From Tilletiopsis washingtonensis (lineage: Eukaryota > Basidiomycota > Exobasidiomycetes > Entylomatales): a DNA stretch of 64,000 bases. Below, one piece after another: positions 1 through 9,887 of this stretch. The stretch's first letter is position 1. Every line of letters begins with the position of its first letter. The position numbers and the translations under genes were made by a program. The notes beneath the pieces were generated by a model. That model saw only the letters and a program-made list of their open reading frames with translations. It was not told the origin of the DNA and made no database searches. Location: contig NW_020312005.1 of NCBI RefSeq assembly GCF_003144115.1, positions 115,137 through 179,136 of the forward strand, given 5' to 3'.

Positions 1-765
1 TCTCCGATCGTCTGCCATGGCGCGAGACCGCCCTCGTCATCCTCAAAGTGGCCGTTGTCCGAGACGTTGCCGACTTCATCTGTCGGTGGGTTGGGCGTCG
101 GGTTGGTCGGCGTGGAGGGGTCCTGGGGCGAGGAGGGGTCCTGAGGCGCGGAGGGGTCCTTGGGCGTCGTAGGGGGCGTCGTAGGATCCGGGTTTGGCGT
201 CGTCGCCGGCGCCGCGCACTTGTGGTCCGTGCAGATGCCGGACAGGCACTGTGGCGCAAAGGATCAGCCCGCAGTTGGCATCAGGAGACGTACGGAGGGG
301 CACGCACGCCGGCTGGCTTGTAGCAATCGGCGCCAACGGGCTGCGGCACGGCGCACTTGGACTTGCCACAGTACGTTGATGCGCACGACTTGCTTGTCTC
401 GCACCGCTCGCCAAGCGTCAGCACGGCCCCGGCGACGCAGCGCTTCTCCGAGCACTTGTTGGAGATGCACTGTGGAGCAGCACGCGCAGAGAGGCGGCGT
501 TGGGGGTCAGCAAGCAATTGAGGAAAGGAATGCCAGGTTCACGCACGCCGATTGACTTGTAACACTTTGAACCGAGCTTCTTGCGGACGTCACACTTGCC
601 GCGACGGCAGTAGAGGTCCTTGGTCCCGCACTGGCTCGACTTGGTGCAGGGCCAGCCGAGGTGGCGCTCGTTGCCAACGACGGCGCTGGCGTCGGCAGGC
701 TCCGCAGGCGCGGGGAGCGCGGCAACCAGCGGCAGCGCCGCCAGGAGGAGGGGGAGGAAGCGCAT
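1..765 (-). CDS. Secreted Cys-rich multidomain protein, copy A (partial, runs off left edge)
   Basis: I do not recognise a named family. The visible part starts at the ATG at 765 with a signal peptide (MRFLPLLLAALPLVAALPAP), followed by Cys-rich repeats with spacing like CxxSSQC and YCxxGKC, then a Pro/Thr/Asp-rich linker, then the start of the first beta-sandwich-like domain. Exons are 765-547, 469-308 and 248-1; introns of 77 and 59 bp have GTGCGT donors and CACAG acceptors. It is nearly identical in exon sequence to the full gene at 38716, in the opposite orientation. No stop or frameshift is visible in the part seen. A TATA-like box lies about 58 bp upstream. The protein is probably exported and could be a cell-wall or carbohydrate-binding protein; that role is inferred only from the architecture. 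Confidence 0.8.
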
Positions 766-821
766 GGGCGGAGGGGCGGAACTTGCTGGAGGGCGAGCAG
801 CAAGACCGTTGCGACAAGCAT

Positions 822-828
822 CTTTATG
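822..828 (-). promoter_or_regulatory. TATA-like box of copy A
   Basis: On the minus strand the sequence CATAAAG sits about 58 bp before the ATG at 765. The same position in copy B has TATATAG, so the element is shared but has drifted. This placement suits a fungal core promoter. Confidence 0.4.
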
Positions 829-2105
829 GAGTCTTTGCTGCAGCAACAGCCTTACGGCGCCTGGCATGAAAGCAGTGAAGAGACACCGTCATGCTGGTGT
901 CTACACTGGCTGCCATGAGAGCAGCTTGCAGACACCAGCATGCCAGTGCTTGCGCCAAGCCTCCATGCTTGCCGCATTCTGTCGGCGTTGGCTGTCCGAT
1001 GGGATTCTACAGACACCCGACATGCAGACAGGAGCATGCCCGGCGGCGCACCGCTCCCGCGGGGCCTTCTTGCGCCCCCCGAGCAGCTCTGGCGAGCGCA
1101 CGGTGCTGGAGCGGTCTCCTTGCTGCCTGTGGGCGCTGCGATCCCCGCAGCCGAGTTGTCGGAGGCGCCGCCGCGTGCGGATCGTGGATCTGAGGAATGG
1201 CAAGGAGTGGCCAGATGCAGCGCGACATGTGTCAGGTGTGGGACCTTGCCGGCAAGCAGGGCTGCGAGGCTTCTGCAGTGCAGCAGCCATGCGAGCATGG
1301 GAGTGGCGGACTGCAGTGCTGCTGCCCACCTGTCCGGTGTTGAGTCGGAGCCTCGCGGCGGGATCTGCAGCCGCAGAACTACCCGAGGTGAAGCGAGCAA
1401 CAAGGGAACGGCGGAGACGGAGCGCAGTACGGCCACATGCAGAATGGGGGACCGGGCTTGCGCTGGCATCTGCCATCGGACAGCACGCAGCACGCAGCAC
1501 CTCATGTGTGGCGCTGGTCCTGCCGCCAGCTGTTCACACGCCGCATGCCTTGGCTGGCGCTGGCCAGGGTCAGGTCCCAGGGTCCAACTCGGACCGGAAG
1601 TGCCAGATGCAGGATGCATGCAGCGTGGCGCTGCGCCGGCTGCTGTTTGGCGGCATGCCGCTGCTGCCCTGGTGCCTGCTGCGTCCCCCTCATGCAGGCC
1701 GCTTCCACCGCCAGAAGCCCTCCTGCGCTGTGCTGAGTGCCTCATGCCGTGCCGCCGCACTGATGTTGCTGGGCAGTGCGGTACAGCGCCGCGTGCCTCG
1801 GACCAACCTGCAGCTGCAGGACATGTGCGCCGCACCGTCGGAGTTACCATCATGCGCATGCGCCATGCGCCGGTGCGCCGACACTGACCATCTCTGCGCC
1901 TCCTGGGCTCTGGGCGGCGCAGCGCATCAATCTACTTCCGTGTCCGGAGTGACGCTGCGCCCTTTGGTCCTGCGCTTTGAGGCTGCTTCTGCGTACCGTA
2001 CTGGAGTGCAGGACCGCAGCACGGCATACTGCACATTTGCCCTCCCACCAAGCTCACACTGCACCTGCACTTCACTCACGAGAGATCAACCAGATACACT
2101 TCACA

Positions 2106-2222
2106 CGCACGTGTAGCAGCAAGCAAGAAAGACGGAGGAGAGAGACAGGGGGGGCAGCGGCCAGGCGGAGGTGCCCTGGCCGCAGTGGATCCGGGGAAGG
2201 AGCGAGCAGGTCCGGAGGTGGC
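2106..2222 (-). repeat. Relic of the 3' end of a further copy of the secreted-protein gene
   Basis: The minus strand here matches the 3' flank of the full gene (41562-41690 on the plus strand), including a GTGTAGCAGCA block and an AGACGGAGGAGAGAGACAG block, at roughly 85 percent by eye. It ends where the promoter arm of copy A begins. The order (3' flank of one copy, then promoter and body of the next) is what a head-to-tail tandem array would leave after most of the upstream copy was deleted. Confidence 0.65.
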
Positions 2223-2239
2223 CTTCAGACCAGCACTGG

Positions 2240-3306
2240 CTTTCCTGAATTATATTCCGGGAACTTGAAGGGCCGCGACGCCGAGGCCATCACCGTGCTC
2301 GACTTCATCGCGCGCGAGAACGGCCGGGAGAACAGCTCGACACTCGAGATGCTGCGCGCCGCCTAGCACGGCTTCACAGAGACGGCCTCCGCCGCGAGGG
2401 GCCTCGAGAAGGAGAAGGAGGCTGGCGCGCACGACGCAGCGCCCGCTGCGCCCGAGCCCGGCACTCCGGGCCTGGCGAGCTACCAGGGCGCTGCGTTCGG
2501 CTTCGAGCTCGCGGACCTCAAGCTCAGCGTGAAGCAGTTCGACGAACGGCATGGGCGCATGCTCTTCTCTTCCCCTCGCATGACGCTCAACACGTGCCTG
2601 GTACGTCCTGTCGGCTCTCCTGGCAGGTCCGAGCTGACCTTTCGGCGGCAGATCTGCCCCTGCTGTGGTGTCATCGGCATTGCGTACGCGCTGCCCAACT
2701 CATTTATCGCGCTGTACGTCGGCACGATCGGCGACGAGGACTCGTCGCAGGCCACTGGGCAGCTGGTCATCATTGCTGCGTGCGGCGTTCCTGGCTCGCT
2801 GATCGCGAGCGTCGCCGTCGAGCTGCCATACCTGGGACGCCGCTTCAGCATGGCATTCTTCACCCATGCTGACCGGCCTCTGCCTCTTTCTCTTCACCAC
2901 GGCGAGCACGTCGAGCGCCGTGCTGGGCTGGAACTGTGAGTGCGACCGATGTGGCTCTCTCGCACCGGAACTGACGCAGCAGGACCAGGCGGCGCCTCGC
3001 TCGCGCAGAACGCAATGGACAGCATGCTCTACCACCTCACGTACGAGCTGTTCCCCTCGCCGTGTCGCGGCACGGGCGACGGCCTGGCCATGGGCGTGCA
3101 GGTGCGTGTGTGCCCGTCTCCGCCCTTGCTATCGGCTCGCATCTGCGCAGCGCATCTTTGGCATCTCGGCGCCGCTGATCGCCGCGTACGCCTCGTCGAC
3201 GTCGCCCACGGCGCCTGTCTCCGTCAGCGCCTCGCTGTTCCTCTTTGCCTCGCTCCTGATGCTCCTCTTGCCATACGAGACGCGCGGCGTCGAGGCGCTG
3301 CAGCGC
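2240..3306 (+). pseudogene. Decayed MFS transporter (3' half only)
   Basis: The translated pieces match the second half of fungal MFS transporters of the SV2-like type. They include a central loop with KGRDAEAITVLDFIARENGR, a helix with VIGIAYALPNSFIALYVG, AACGVPGSLIASVAVELPYL, FELFPSP-type CRGTGDGLAMG, and the terminal helix with SLFLFASLLMLLLPYETRG. Introns are recognisable (about 2602-2652, 2938-2983, 3102-3149). The gene is broken in four ways. The N-terminal half is missing at the junction with the duplicated segment near 2240. There is an in-frame TAG at 2364-2366. One extra base near 2863-2865 shifts the frame between SMAFFT and MLTGLCLFLF. No stop codon follows the family-typical end at about 3303. 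It is convergent with the next gene, which ends 27 bp further on. I see no way this encodes a working transporter. Confidence 0.8.
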
Positions 3307-3330
3307 AATCGATCTCTGCTTGCAGAAGTG

Positions 3331-4464
3331 CTATTGTGTCTGCGCCGCCTCAGCCTCTCTCTTCTCTCGCATGCCCACCAACCGTGCCCGCAGCCACTCG
3401 CCCGGCCTGGCCTTTTCGCCCTCCTCGCCAGCTCGCAGACCCACGGCGCCCGCCCGGCCCAGATCGCGCCACCAGGCACGCAGCTGCTCGAGTCTGGCGC
3501 GTGCGCGCATGATCGGCCCCGGAACGTCGCCGTCAAGGAACGGCGGACGCAGCGCGGCAGCAAGGCGTTGCCGGCGCGGCTTTTGAGCCGGCGTCGAGGA
3601 GAGCGTGCCCGGCTGATGGGAGAGCAGCGCGGCGTGCACGAGCAGTATGCCTTCGCGCGACTGCAGACGGCCCTTGGCGTCAGCATTCGAGGAAGCCGAG
3701 GCAGGACAGGAGGGCTCACCGTGTCTGCATGCGCAATGAAGCGCTTGAGGCCAAACTTCTCAATGCGCCGCCCCAGCACGCTGATGTTGCTGGTAATGTG
3801 GCCGCGCGAGAGGGCCGCCGTGGCGTCGGGCGGCGTGAGATGCGCATGTGCGCTCTCGCTGTTGCTGGCAGAGGCAGAGCTGCCGGCGTCCGGCGTGAGC
3901 TCGACTGATGCGAGCGGGCAGGCAGCCGGCACTCACCTCGTCGCGCCTCTCGCACTACCCTCTGCCAGCTCAAGGCCCTCTGTCACTGCGAGCTTGTGCG
4001 TATGGTCCAGATTGCGCGTCCACACTCTCATCCGCCGCCCCTGTGCGTCGCGCTGCCCGTCGTCGCCGCCGCTGCCCGCCGGCGCGTCGAGCTCGACCTC
4101 GCTCTGCTCCAGCACCCAGCTCTCGCTGTTCTTGACGATGCCGCGCGGCGCCCAGGCGGGCAGCGTGCCACGCTTGAGGATGAGACGCGTGGTGCACAGC
4201 ACGAGCTGCGACGACGACGACGACGACGACGCCGCCGCAGAGGCCACCTCTGCGGCCGCGGCGCACGGGCGCCAGACGAGGCGGCGCTCCAGCACGTCGA
4301 CGCTCAGCACATGTGTGGCCAGCGGGTTGGGGTAGCGCTGGAAGTACGCGGGAATGAGCGTGGCGTACGGCGCACTGCGAGAGCGTCAGCATGGTGCGGC
4401 ACAGCGCGCCGGCGGTCGCGGCCACGCACGGATAGCGCGTGTGCGAGGCGTGCGTCTGCACCAT
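3331..4464 (-). CDS. PRELI/MSF1-domain protein (Ups-type mitochondrial lipid transfer)
   Basis: The PRELI/MSF1 family carries phospholipids such as phosphatidic acid between mitochondrial membranes, usually with an Mdm35/TRIAP1 partner. The start matches the family: a short [12 protein letters not shown] exon, then [51 protein letters not shown] and [17 protein letters not shown]-terminal segment, [16 protein letters not shown], fits the terminal helix. Exons are 4464-4430, 4374-3937, 3879-3720 and 3672-3331, giving 324 aa, longer than yeast Ups proteins because of an insert rich in Ala and Ser (around residues 55-70) and an Arg/Ala-rich tail. It shares a 444-bp divergent promoter with GUF1, also mitochondrial. 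Which Ups paralogue it is cannot be told from the sequence alone. Confidence 0.85.
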
Positions 4465-4579
4465 GCTGCGCTCGGGGAGCGGCGCGGGCGGGCAGAGCGC
4501 GGCAGCGCAGCGCACTCGGGCGTGCCGTGCGAGCCGAGGTGGAAGAAGCGAGGGGCACGGCGTCGAGAAGGCGGATGCT

Positions 4580-4667
4580 GGAGAAGGCGGGTGCCGGTGG
4601 AGGAAAAGGCGGGTGCCGGTGGAGGAGAAGGCGGGTGCCGGTGGTGGAGAAGGCGGGTGCCGGTGGT
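4580..4667 (+). repeat. 22-bp minisatellite between PRELI gene and GUF1
   Basis: Four consecutive 22-bp units start at 4580, 4602, 4624 and 4646, each close to GGAGAAGGCGGGTGCCGGTG plus two bases; a degenerate partial unit precedes them from about 4562. The array is purine-rich on the plus strand and sits in the divergent promoter, starting 116 bp from the PRELI start codon. Confidence 0.9.
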
Positions 4668-4782
4668 CGGGAAGAAGAAGAGGCGGTCGGGTGCGCGTGC
4701 AGGTGGAGCATATGCCGCCTTTAAAGTCAGAGTTTGTTGCTTGCCGCCGCGGCCACCTGCTGTGCTGCTGCGCTCGACTGCT

Positions 4783-4809
4783 GCGCGGCGCGCGCGGCGC
4801 GCCGCGCGC
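4783..4809. promoter_or_regulatory. GC palindrome box upstream of GUF1
   Basis: The run GCGCGGCGCGCGCGGCGCGC and its continuation is self-complementary and lies about 100 bp before the GUF1 ATG. Very similar boxes recur before several other start codons in this window (near 9750, 19880, 26385, 48360 and 60715), suggesting a shared core-promoter or factor-binding element. The function is inferred. Confidence 0.35.
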
Positions 4810-4908
4810 TCACCCTCCTCCACCTTCCCACCCTCCATCCCTCTCGCACGCGCCTGCTCCCTTGCCGTGCAGCAGCAGCAGCAGCGCAGCTCTTGCGCAT
4901 CGCACGCC

Positions 4909-7534
4909 ATGGCCGTCATCGCGGCACGTCTGCCGCTCCGGCCGGCATGCGCCAGCGCCAGCTCCAGGCTTGCGTGTGAGGCACGCTGCCAGCCGGGCGT
5001 CGCCGCCCGCCCGCGCAGGAGCTCGGTCTGGGCCGCAGCAGCGCACCCCTCGGGCAGCTGGCTGCACGCCGGGCACGGCCTCGCCCCGAGGCAGCAGTCT
5101 GTGTCCATGTGCCGGGCAGCGCTGCACACGAGCAGCACACGGCCGCCTGCAGCTCCGGCGCAGGCCGAGGCCGAGGCCGCGCCGTTCGATGCGCTGCCAG
5201 CCGTGTCCTTCAGTATCATCGCGCACATCGACCACGGCAAGAGCACGCTGGCAGATCGCCTGCTCGAGATGACGGGCTGCATCCCGGCAGGCGTGGGCAA
5301 CCGGCAGGTGCTTGACAGCCTGAAGGTCGAGCGCGAGCGCGGCATCACCGTCAAGAGCCAGGCGGTGAGCATGCGGTGGCAGGGCACACTGCTCAACCTG
5401 ATAGACACGCCGGGGCACGTCGACGTGAGTGACACGCTGGAGCGCCAGCTGCGGCGGGCCTGACGCAGCCGTAGTTTGCCTACGAAGTAAGCCGCAGTCT
5501 TTCTGCGTGTCAGGTGGCCCTGCTAGTGGTGGACGCCGCGCGTGAGTCAAGCTGGTGTGCTTGCGCTTCAGCTCTGACCCCGGCACACAGAGGGCGTCCA
5601 GTCGCAGACGCTGTCGGTGCTGCGCATCGCTCGGGCGCGCAATCTACGCATCATTCCCGTGCTTAACAAGATCGACCTGCCAGCGGCGCAGCCCGACGTG
5701 GTGCTCGCGCAGCTGGAGGACGTGGGGCTCGACGTTGGCTCTGGCGGCCGCGAGGAGGCCATCAGCGTGAGTGCCAAGACAGGACAGGGCGTGGAGGAGG
5801 TCCTGGCTCGCCTTGTCAGAGGTGCACGCACGCACAAGGAGGCGCGCAGACAGGACATGCGCGCCCTAGTCTTTGACTCGTGGTACGACCCGTACAAGGG
5901 CGTGGTGGCGCTGGCCTCGGTGTACGAAGGCACACTGCGCAAAGGTGAGTACAGCAGCAGGAGCAGGCGAGGGGACCCTGCATATTGAGACTTCCTCAGG
6001 GGATAGGATTGCGTCGGCCGCGTCGGGCAAGACCTACGAGGTGCTCGGTATCGGAGTCAACAGCCCGGAGCCCGTATCAACCGGCGTGCTGCGCGCTGGC
6101 CAGGTCGGCTGGCTGATGATGAACATGAAGGACATGTATGTCGCTCGCTGCTGGCAATGCCATGTGCCTGCTGATGCCGCATCGCAGGTCAGAAGCAGCA
6201 ATCGGCGATACGCTACATCACGCGCACACCAAGGTCGAGCCGCTTGAGGGCTTCAAGCCGAGCGTGCCGATGGTCTACGCAGCTGTATATCCGCTCCAGG
6301 CGCAGGACTTCCCGAAGCTCGAGGATGCCATCACACGGCTAGCGCTCAACGACCGCAGTGTGACCGTTGCGCGGGAGAGCAGCGCGGCGTTGGGCCAGGG
6401 CTGCCGGCTGGGCTTTCTCGGCACGCTGCATCTCGATGTGTTCCGGCAGCGGCTCGAGGACGAGTATGGCCAGAGCATCCTTGTCACAGCCCCAACCGTG
6501 CCCTTCCGCGTCACGGCGCAGGACGGCACCGAGCGCACGATCGCCAGTCCAGCCGAATTTCCGGCCGAGCTGCGAGCAGGGCATGCCGAGCTGGCAGAGC
6601 CGGTTGTGCGCGGCACGCTCATGTGTCCAGAGGAGTACGGTGTGTACACATGGTGCCTCTGCGTCTTGCCTGCGCTGATGAGCGGCCGTGTCAGTTGGCT
6701 CGATGATGGAGCTGTGCGCAGAGCACCGTGGTGAGGACCTCAGCATCGAGTTTGACGAGGGCAAGTCGGGCAAGCGGCAGGTACGTATGGTGTATCGCCT
6801 GCCGCTTGCCGAGGTCGTGACGGACTTCTTTGGCAAGCTCAAGTCACGCTCCAGTGAGCAGGGGCCTGCAGCAGCAGGCGGCAGCTGTCTGACAAGGCCA
6901 TGGCAGGCGGCTTCGCGGCATTTGAGTACGAGGACGACGGCTACACGGCATCCGACCTCGTCAAGGTGAGGGCATGCAATGCCTCAGGAAGCGCGGCCGC
7001 TGACACACTCTCAGCTCTCATTTCTCATCTCGGGCACACCTGTTGACGCTCTCGCGGTCGTGCTGCACCGCAGCAAGGCTGTCGCAACCGGGCGTGCCAT
7101 GGCGCGCAAGCTCAGAGACGTCGTGCCTCGGCAGCAGTTCGAGGTGGCCATCCAGGCTGTCATCGGCAACAAGTGCGTGCACCGAGCCGTCTTGTCTCTC
7201 TTGCTCACATTGCGCCCAGGGTCATTGCAAGAGAGTCGCTCAAGGCGTTCAGAAAGGACGTCACCGCTGGCCTTTACGGCGGCGACTACACACGCAAGGC
7301 CAAGGTACGTGCTGCACTTCCAAGAGCCGCCGACGCGGCTGACACTTTGTGCATTTCCAGCAACTCGGCAAGCAGAAGTGAGTCGTGTGCCTTGCCCTGA
7401 CAAGCCCTACTGACGCTTGTGCGGTGCCCAGAGAAGGCAAGAAGCGGCTGCGCGCAGTGTCGTTCGGGCGCGTGCAGATACCGCAGGAGGCCTTCCTCAG
7501 TGTGCTCAACAGCCGGCCAAACGAAGGGAAATGA
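4909..7534 (+). CDS. GUF1: Mitochondrial translation factor GUF1 (EF4/LepA GTPase)
   Basis: GUF1 is the mitochondrial form of the ribosome back-translocating GTPase EF4/LepA. An Arg/Ala/Ser-rich mitochondrial presequence precedes the G1 motif AHIDHGKST; then come RGITVKSQ, the DTPGHVD motif, NKIDLP and VSAKTGQG. Later blocks include [20 protein letters not shown] and, at the C-terminus, [12 protein letters not shown], which is diagnostic for LepA. Eleven exons (4909-5424, 5475-5541, 5591-5944, 6000-6135, 6188-6639, 6695-6853, 6907-6965, 7015-7172, 7220-7304, 7361-7377, 7432-7534) give 701 aa. One exon is only 17 nt. All introns are 46-56 bp with GT-AG ends. The ATG at 4909 is chosen because the presequence starts there. 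It is divergent to the PRELI gene. Confidence 0.95.
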
Positions 7535-8503
7535 GAGTGAGATGCACACGACGAGGGATGTGTGTACAGGTGAAGAGGCGAGTCGTGAGCTGGACGTTAG
7601 GCGAGGAAGGAAGCAGCCGCCCGCCTGCCAGTCGGTGCAGAAAAGTAGACACGTCTTGCAGGACTCGGTGCGCATGCGCTTTGCCTGGAGGCTCACGCGT
7701 GTCGGGCGTTCAGTTGAAAGCTTCAGTCGCGTTGACGCACCACAGGGGGCTGCCTACCCCCGGAGCTCACTCTGCGGTGACAGCTGTGTGCATTCTACGC
7801 CAGTGGCCAGGACTGGCGATGCACGACCAGCCCCGTAGAACGGCAGGGCTGCCCTTGGGCTTCGCTGAGCCCGGTGGCGGCAGCGTCTCCCCTCCTCACC
7901 ACGCGCGCCGCAAACGTCGCTGTGCCAGTCGCTTGCAGGCGAGAGAGGCATGCCCAAGACACGCATGTTGCTCTGCTCCGCCGCTTGATGTGACGGCACT
8001 ATGTTCCACACGCCTGCAGCGACGGTGTGTGAGCAGGCCCCGACACCAAAGCTAGCACGGCGCCGCAGGCCACCAAGCCGGAGGCCTGCCACGCTCCGTC
8101 ATGGCAGTGTGAGTGCATAAGGCGCCTCGGAGCAGTGCGACGGCTCAGTCGCGCAGCCTTCGCAGTCATGCTGCTTGCGACGTGGACCATCGGCGAACAA
8201 GGCCGGGCGATCTTCTTTCGTGGAATCGAGAGGGGAACATGGACGCACAGGAGGCTGCTCGCGTGTCCTGCATGCACAGTAAGAGTCGAGTCGGAGGCAG
8301 GCGCGGCGGGCATCTGCCGCTGGCCGCGCACTCTACATACGATGACGGACATGCACGCAACAGAACGGACGAGGCGACCTCGGTGGCGCCGGGCGGCGGT
8401 GCAGCATGGACAGGGCAGGCGGCCGCCATGCGGAACAGGCACAGGTGCACGTCGCAGCGCGGGGGGACGCTCTGTTGACAGCAGGGACAATGCATTACAC
8501 TCT
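7535..8503. other. Intergenic, convergent side of GUF1 and the oxygenase
   Basis: About 970 bp between two converging genes. Open frames exist on both strands but none shows a recognisable motif, plausible intron boundaries or a family match. I see nothing further in it. Confidence 0.5.
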
Positions 8504-9559
8504 TCAAGTCAGGGTGCAGCGCACAAACGTGTCGATGCTCAGCCCGGTGGCAGAGAACTTGTCGATGAGCCCTGCGGACGTGAAGAACACAAGGGAGCCA
8601 CGGCGGCCTGCCAGCAGCGCGCTATTGCCGTGTGTGATCTGGCGCGCCGGGAACGTGACAACCGTGCCGTCGGACGTGTCCACCTTGATGCCCAGCTCGC
8701 GGAGATGCAGAGCACCGCCGACAAAGTGCTCGCCGTGCACCATGACGGAGGCAAGGCCGTACATGTGGTCACGCATGTCCTTGTGCTGCGCGCAGATCGT
8801 AGCGTCGCTGATCACGTTGGCGATGATGCCGCCGTGCGGGTCGAACACGCACGCACCGCGCTCGCCGACCCTTGCCATCACGCGGGCCGCCGCGTCGCTA
8901 TCGAGTGTGCGCAGCTCCTCGGGCTTCACGGGGAAGCGCACCGCACGAAGCTCCGGGTGCTGCGCGACCTCGTCGTAGACGAGCAGGTGCGCCGGGCTTA
9001 GCATGCCCAGGTTGTCGCGCGCGACGGCTGCTAGGCGCGCCAGGGCGTCGCCGTAGATGAGAGGCGTTGTGTGCTGCGGGCTGTTGAGCAGCGCCGTAGG
9101 CCACGACTCGGAGTTTGTCGTCGTGTGGATGGGCCACGGGCGCAGATTCACGTTGACGGTGGCGAAGCCACGCCCGCGCGTGGACTGAATCTCGGTGAGG
9201 CATGCATTGGGCAGCTGGAGCGTCGCGTCCTCCACCTGCCGCAGCGCAGGGCGATAGTCGCCGGCTGTGCCCTGGGCTGGCGCCCAGGAGATGAGCACGA
9301 CACAGCGGTCGTCGGAGTCGAGCAGGAGGACGCGTTGCTCGTCGGGCAGCTGCTGCACGATGAGGCTCGCGCGCTGACTGTTTGCCTCGTCGGGCTTGGC
9401 CAGCGACCAAGGCACGCGAAGAAGGCGGGCGGAGGCCGTCATCTGCAGATGCGCGCTGCGTGCAGCGGCAAAGACGGCGTCAGGGTCGCGTTCTGGGCGC
9501 GCCGGAGGCACCGCAGGCAGCCGGTGCCGCTCAATGTCGGTGCGGCAACCCTGCGACAT
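8504..9559 (-). CDS. 2OG-Fe(II) oxygenase, TET/JBP-like
   Basis: The C-terminal half has the double-stranded beta-helix signature of 2-oxoglutarate/iron oxygenases: the HxD pair in AQHKDMRDHMYGL, the strand block GEHFVGGALHLRELGI, GTVVTFPARQITHG with the distal iron-binding His, and a following Arg in GRRGSLVFF that could bind 2-oxoglutarate. The spacing and the GGxLxLxELG block resemble the TET/JBP-type enzymes expanded in basidiomycetes, which in animals and kinetoplastids oxidise 5-methylcytosine or thymine in DNA. The single-exon ORF from the ATG at 9559 gives 351 aa; a CTCTTGTAG acceptor-like site lies just before this ATG, so a 5' exon is possible. It faces a large disordered protein across a 328-bp shared promoter. 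It could instead be another 2OG oxygenase acting on RNA or protein. Confidence 0.6.
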   Translation of the reverse strand: MSQGCRTDIERHRLPAVPPARPERDPDAVFAAARSAHLQMTASARLLRVPWSLAKPDEANSQRASLIVQQLPDEQRVLLLDSDDRCVVLISWAPAQGTAGDYRPALRQVEDATLQLPNACLTEIQSTRGRGFATVNVNLRPWPIHTTTNSESWPTALLNSPQHTTPLIYGDALARLAAVARDNLGMLSPAHLLVYDEVAQHPELRAVRFPVKPEELRTLDSDAAARVMARVGERGACVFDPHGGIIANVISDATICAQHKDMRDHMYGLASVMVHGEHFVGGALHLRELGIKVDTSDGTVVTFPARQITHGNSALLAGRRGSLVFFTSAGLIDKFSATGLSIDTFVRCTLT

Positions 9560-9744
9560 GCCTACAAGAGAGTGCGGGCAACGGATGGCGCAGCAGAGGT
9601 AAGCAGGGGCGGCTGAGGCGGGCGGGAGGGAGAGGCGCGAGGTGCAGGCCACGCACGGCAGCAGGCAGGGTGGAAGAGGTGCGGCACCAAGCCGCTGCGC
9701 CGCCGCCTCGGCGGTCACCTGACGCGCTCCCCTGAGGCACTGGA

Positions 9745-9779
9745 GCCGCCGCGCCGCGCGCGGCGCGCATCGCGCGGCC
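9745..9779. promoter_or_regulatory. GC palindrome box in the oxygenase/nuclear-protein promoter
   Basis: The stretch GCCGCGCCGCGCGCGGCGCG and neighbours is self-complementary and sits about 110 bp before the ATG at 9888 and 190 bp from the ATG of the divergent oxygenase. It resembles the boxes at the other divergent promoters of the window. Confidence 0.3.
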
Positions 9780-9887
9780 CGCGGGAAAGCCAGGGCCGGC
9801 GGCCGCACCGAGCTCCGCGCCTCTCACTCCCACCGCTCCGCGCCTCCTTACTCGCGTGCTCTGCGCGCCCTTCTGCCGCCTCTAGGC

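Larger units (their letters stand above)
1..2100 (-). repeat. Inverted segmental duplication, arm A
   Basis: The reverse complement of this segment matches 37485-39479: the coding part from 1 to 765 pairs almost base for base with 38716-39479, and the upstream region from about 800 to 2100 pairs with 37485-38680 with more differences and indels. The match ends near 2090-2100, where GGTTGATCTCTCGTGAGTG on the minus strand pairs with GGTCAATCTCTCGTCAGTG near 37489. The arm continues beyond the left edge. The upstream part has long open frames on both strands, but these look like GC-rich non-coding sequence. Arm A alone carries an extra segment around 880-945 with a 13-bp inverted repeat (890-902 and 930-942). 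Confidence 0.85.

Noticed and set aside
249-308. GC instead of GT donor at the second intron of copy A
   Set aside because: Placing the splice after the full glycine codon gives a normal GTGCGT donor in both copies, so no unusual splice site is needed.
620-2116. 498-codon open frame on the plus strand across the upstream arm
   Set aside because: It has no ATG-based protein motif, overlaps another long open frame on the other strand, and is not kept open as one frame in arm B. GC-rich DNA has few stops by chance.
2866-4335. 489-codon plus-strand open frame
   Set aside because: Only its first part is the MFS relic; the rest is the antisense of the PRELI gene, whose protein family is clear.
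5484-5511. Very short second intron in GUF1 (GTAAGCC to GTCAG)
   Set aside because: Read as coding it gives VSRSLSAC, exactly the conserved LepA sequence between GHVDFAYE and VALLVVDA.
9559-9808. Longer start for the TET/JBP-like oxygenase at 9808
   Set aside because: The first codon there is GTG, the added residues are low complexity, and the first ATG in frame is at 9559.
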